The notes under the pieces: generated by a model
The model's database searches: none
Told to the model about the DNA's origin: nothing
The model's input: only the letters and a program-made list of their open reading frames with translations
Program-made: the position numbers and the translations under genes
Source: Planctomycetaceae bacterium
GTDB lineage: Bacteria; Planctomycetota; Planctomycetia; Planctomycetales; Planctomycetaceae
Assembly (NCBI GenBank): GCA_028284485.1
Contig: JANQRQ010000358.1
Coordinates: 1-52,332, forward strand
Direction: 5' to 3'
DNA: 52,332 nucleotides
Part shown: positions 49,454 to 52,332 of the stretch, piece by piece
Position numbering within the stretch: position 1 is the first letter of the stretch
Layout: every line of letters starts with the position of its first letter

Positions 49454-52332
49454 ATGAGCGAAAAACCACACATCGACTCGATTTTTCATACTGCCATCGA
49501 GATCGAGTCGGACGAAGAACGGCGCGATCATCTCAATGAAATCTGCGGGGACGACGAAGACCTTCTGCGGCAAGTTGAACGGCTGGTGAACGCCCATTTC
49601 GAGGGTGGGAGTATTCTTGACTCGCCGCCTGATCCACTGGGCGACACGATCGATCAACCAACGGCCGAAGGACCCGGTACACTAATCGGCCCTTACAAGC
49701 TGTTGCAACAAATCGGCGAAGGGGGAATGGGCGTTGTCTATATGGCCGAGCAAAAGTCGCCGGTCAAAAGGCGTGTAGCGCTGAAGATTATCAAGCCGGG
49801 GATGGACAGCAAGCAGATCATCGCCCGCTTCGAGGCGGAACGGCAGGCGCTGGCCATGATGGATCACCCCAACGTCGCACGAGTTCTCGATGCCGGAACG
49901 ACCGAAAACGGTCGGCCTTACTTCGTGATGGAACTGGTCAAGGGCGTTCCGATTACGGCGTACTGCGATGCCAATCACCTCACCACGCGGCAGCGTCTGG
50001 AACTTTTAATTGATGTTTGTCACGCCATACAGCACGCACATCACAAAGGGATTATCCACCGGGACCTCAAGCCATCAAACGTGTTGATTGCGGAATACGA
50101 TGATCAAGCCATTCCGAAGATTATCGATTTCGGTGTTGCCAAGGCGCTCAACCAGTCACTCACCGAAAAAACAATGTTCACACAATTCGGCCAGATTGTC
50201 GGCACGTTAGAGTATATGAGTCCCGAGCAGGCCAAATTCAATCAGCTCGACGTCGACACACGAAGCGACATCTATTCGCTGGGTGTTCTGCTGTACGAAT
50301 TGTTAACCGGCACAACCCCATTCGACCGGAAGCGACTGCTGGCAAGCGGTCTGCATGAGATGGTTCGAATCATCGGCGAAGAAGAGCCGCCCAAGCCCAG
50401 TACTCGTTTAAACACCAGTTCTACGCTTCCGGCATTGGCTGCTAACCGAAGCGAAGATGCGCGAAAACTGGCTGGTCTGGTTCGTGGTGAACTCGATTGG
50501 ATCACCATGAAGGCGTTGGAAAAAGACCGCACTCTTCGCTACGAGACAGCCAGTGCTCTCGCTGCGGATGTTGAAAGGTACGTCAACCACGAACCTGTCC
50601 AGGCGTGCCCGCCTTCGATGATGTATCGATTGCGAAAGCATATCTACCGCAATCGTACGCTGTTATCCCGCTTTGCTGTGGCCGCGGTGATTGTTGTTTT
50701 GAGCACCGTCGCAATCTCCTCCGCCTGGCAATACAAGTCCGGGTTGCGCGACCTCGCCAACCAAAAGACCGAATCGGAAAGGGAGAAGGCAGCACGCGAA
50801 AAACAACGCTCCCTCGAGCAACAGGTCCGAGAACGACTCATCCCCGAAATTCGGCAGCTGGTGGCAAATAAGCAGTTCGTGGCTGCCTACGATCGCGCCC
50901 AAGAAGCGGAACGTGTGTTGCCGAACGAGCCCGCTCTCGCTGAGTTGCGACAGTCATTCGCACAAGCTTGGTCCATTCAGACTTATCCAATAGGTGCCGA
51001 TGTCTATTGGCGGGATTACGACGATCCGGAAGCAATCTGGACGTACGCCGGCCGCACACCGATCGAATCGATCAACCTTCCCCGGTCGATGTTGTTGTGG
51101 AAAGTTTCACGAGAGGGCTTCGAAACGGTGACCGGATGCCGCCATCCGGAAGATGATCGAGTTGAGTTCACGCTCGATCGATCGGGAGAGCTTCCCGCCG
51201 GTATGGTGCGCATCTCTGGGAATGCGTTTCGTCCCAACTTCTACGGCGTGCGATTCGACGACATTGTGCTAAGCGACTTCTTTATCGATCGCTGCGAGGT
51301 AACGAATCGCCAGTACAAGCAATTCGTCGATGCCGACGGATACGAAACTGCAGCGTACTGGGACACCCAATTCTTCAGGGGTAGGGAAGTACTTTCTTGG
51401 GTAGAGGTTAAGCCATTGCTGGTCGATATTACAAACCGCGCCGGACCGTCGACTTGGAGCAACGGAACTTATCCAGAAGGGGAAGGTGACTTCCCCGTTC
51501 ACGGTGTGAGTTGGTACGAAGCCGCTGCTTACGCGCGCTTTGTCGGAAAGGAACTTCCCACAGCGGTTGAGTGGCTGCGTGCCTGCGGTAGCGCTCGGCA
51601 CCAGTCCATGACAATTGCTCAACAGAGTAATCTGGAAGGTGATGGTCTTGTCGCAGTGGCGTCGAAGCAGGGCATCGGGCCGTTCGGCACATTCGACATG
51701 GCGGGCAATGTTCGGGAATGGTGCCATAACGAAGGTAACCCAGGCCGGCGGACAATCCTGGGTGCCTCGTGGAACGAACCGGCATATCGATTCGGCGGTT
51801 GGGACCAAAGCGATTCTCTCGCGCGAGATCCGGCGAACGGTTTCCGTTGCGTTAAGCGTTCGCCCGAACTGTTGCCGGATGCGGCGCTGGCAGCGATCCC
51901 TTTCGGTATCGGTCGCGACTTGATGCAAGAGACACCGGTTGACGATGAAATGTTCGAGCTTTGCCGCAGCATTTACGTTGAACGAGAATCAAATACTCGA
52001 GGCCTGGGCGCGCGATTGGTGTCGCAAGAGAAGCAGCACGACGCGATCCACGAAGTCATTGAAATCAATGCGGGTTATGGCAGCGAACGATTTGCCGTCC
52101 ATCTGTTTCTGCCGCTGGGCGGCAAGCCTCCCTTCCAGCCGGTACTATTTCTTCCCGGCGTCGGACGATTCGAAATTGAGCAGCCTTTCCCCTCAGACTT
52201 TTCCAAGCTTTGGGCGAATCCGCGTTTTATTATCCGTAGCGGCAGGGCGTTAGTGTGGCCGGTTTACGATGGTTCCTTCGAGCGTTTTGGCAGTTACGGG
52301 AAGGACCCGGAATGGCAGGTACACATTTTCCG
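49454..52332 (+). CDS. Membrane Ser/Thr kinase - FGE-sulfatase domain - hydrolase fusion (3' end outside)
   Basis: At least 959 codons, still open at the window end. ATG 49454 has GAGGTG 8 bp upstream. Residues 80-350 form a Hanks-type kinase: GEGGMG (88-93), Lys111 (RRVALKII), HRDLKPSN (202-209), DFGVAK (225-230) and the SPEQAK activation-segment end. A transmembrane helix (FAVAAVIVVLSTVAISSAW) lies at about 408-430, followed by a coiled stretch. Residues about 580-800 are an FGE-sulfatase/SUMF1-like domain (RCEVTNRQYKQFVDADG, GVSWYEAAAYARFVGKELPT, DMAGNVREWC, NGFRCVK). After it a further region begins (QPVLFLPGVGRFE), resembling an alpha/beta hydrolase or peptidase S9 domain. The extracytoplasmic half may sense or modify something; role inferred. 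Confidence 0.93.
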   Translation, partial: MSEKPHIDSIFHTAIEIESDEERRDHLNEICGDDEDLLRQVERLVNAHFEGGSILDSPPDPLGDTIDQPTAEGPGTLIGPYKLLQQIGEGGMGVVYMAEQKSPVKRRVALKIIKPGMDSKQIIARFEAERQALAMMDHPNVARVLDAGTTENGRPYFVMELVKGVPITAYCDANHLTTRQRLELLIDVCHAIQHAHHKGIIHRDLKPSNVLIAEYDDQAIPKIIDFGVAKALNQSLTEKTMFTQFGQIVGTLEYMSPEQAKFNQLDVDTRSDIYSLGVLLYELLTGTTPFDRKRLLASGLHEMVRIIGEEEPPKPSTRLNTSSTLPALAANRSEDARKLAGLVRGELDWITMKALEKDRTLRYETASALAADVERYVNHEPVQACPPSMMYRLRKHIYRNRTLLSRFAVAAVIVVLSTVAISSAWQYKSGLRDLANQKTESEREKAAREKQRSLEQQVRERLIPEIRQLVANKQFVAAYDRAQEAERVLPNEPALAELRQSFAQAWSIQTYPIGADVYWRDYDDPEAIWTYAGRTPIESINLPRSMLLWKVSREGFETVTGCRHPEDDRVEFTLDRSGELPAGMVRISGNAFRPNFYGVRFDDIVLSDFFIDRCEVTNRQYKQFVDADGYETAAYWDTQFFRGREVLSWVEVKPLLVDITNRAGPSTWSNGTYPEGEGDFPVHGVSWYEAAAYARFVGKELPTAVEWLRACGSARHQSMTIAQQSNLEGDGLVAVASKQGIGPFGTFDMAGNVREWCHNEGNPGRRTILGASWNEPAYRFGGWDQSDSLARDPANGFRCVKRSPELLPDAALAAIPFGIGRDLMQETPVDDEMFELCRSIYVERESNTRGLGARLVSQEKQHDAIHEVIEINAGYGSERFAVHLFLPLGGKPPFQPVLFLPGVGRFEIEQPFPSDFSKLWANPRFIIRSGRALVWPVYDGSFERFGSYGKDPEWQVHIF

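Noticed and set aside
50689..50703. Possible fourth copy of the intergenic element (GTGGCCGCGGTGATT)
   Set aside because: It lies inside the kinase gene and shares only the GTGGCCGCG core, with no hairpins.

Overview
The window is a stretch of ordinary chromosome from a planctomycete, most likely a member of the Pirellulales or a close relative. The evidence is the set of families that are nearly private to that phylum: two DUF1501/DUF1549-DUF1553 (PSCyt/PSD) gene pairs, a cysteine-rich YTV-repeat wall protein, a small basic protein of the Planctomycetes-Verrucomicrobia-Chlamydiae type, DUF6263-like secreted proteins, PQQ-like beta-propeller proteins, and an ECF sigma factor next to a giant protein kinase fused to a formylglycine-generating-enzyme domain. 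I see no prophage, integrase, transposase, CRISPR array or rRNA.

Layout. 1-10.5 kb: the 3' part of prs, a GH3-family protein, the small basic protein, a sodium:solute symporter translationally coupled to a 62-aa membrane peptide, a 51-aa membrane protein, then a TSUP transporter, a DJ-1/PfpI protein, a DUF423 protein, an M19 dipeptidase and a membrane protein of unknown function. 10.5-25.9 kb: a small membrane protein and a sigma-like protein, then a long minus-strand run (DUF1501 + cytochrome-like DUF1549/1553 pair; zinc dehydrogenase + gamma-glutamyltransferase; exported PQQ-propeller protein with a methyltransferase-like head + an anchored secreted protein; a TolB-like/CehA metallohydrolase fusion). 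26-40 kb: two DUF6263-like proteins, a PLP-dependent lyase, an SMP-30-like lactonase, an esterase, a citrate synthase, a second DUF1549/1553 + DUF1501 pair, and two overlapping TrmH/SpoU methyltransferases. 40-52 kb: hemP, the YTV wall protein with a very clear terminator, tRNA-Val(CAC), infA, rnhA, a hypothetical protein, an MntR/DtxR-type regulator, hisB, and an ECF sigma factor followed by a kinase-FGE-hydrolase fusion cut by the window end.

How the genes work together. Much of the window codes for exported catabolic or periplasmic proteins (c-type-cytochrome-like DUF1549/1553 proteins with Tat-type DUF1501 partners, GGT, dipeptidase, lactonase, esterase, CehA hydrolase), mixed with single housekeeping genes (prs, citrate synthase, infA, rnhA, hisB, rRNA methyltransferases). 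The ECF sigma/kinase pair at the right edge looks like a signalling unit.

The most novel item is a roughly 90-100 bp intergenic element present three times (5391-5486, 44072-44170, 46221-46306). It always lies in the same orientation between co-directional genes. Its core spacing is fixed, its hairpin stems keep pairing although their sequence changes, and its reverse strand keeps a similar short reading frame. I do not recognise it as a named family. Other points worth a second look are the 51-aa and 62-aa membrane proteins, a sigma-like protein with a signal-peptide-like N-terminus, a REPIN-like inverted repeat at 8.2-8.4 kb, and the 84-bp repeats of the wall-protein gene.
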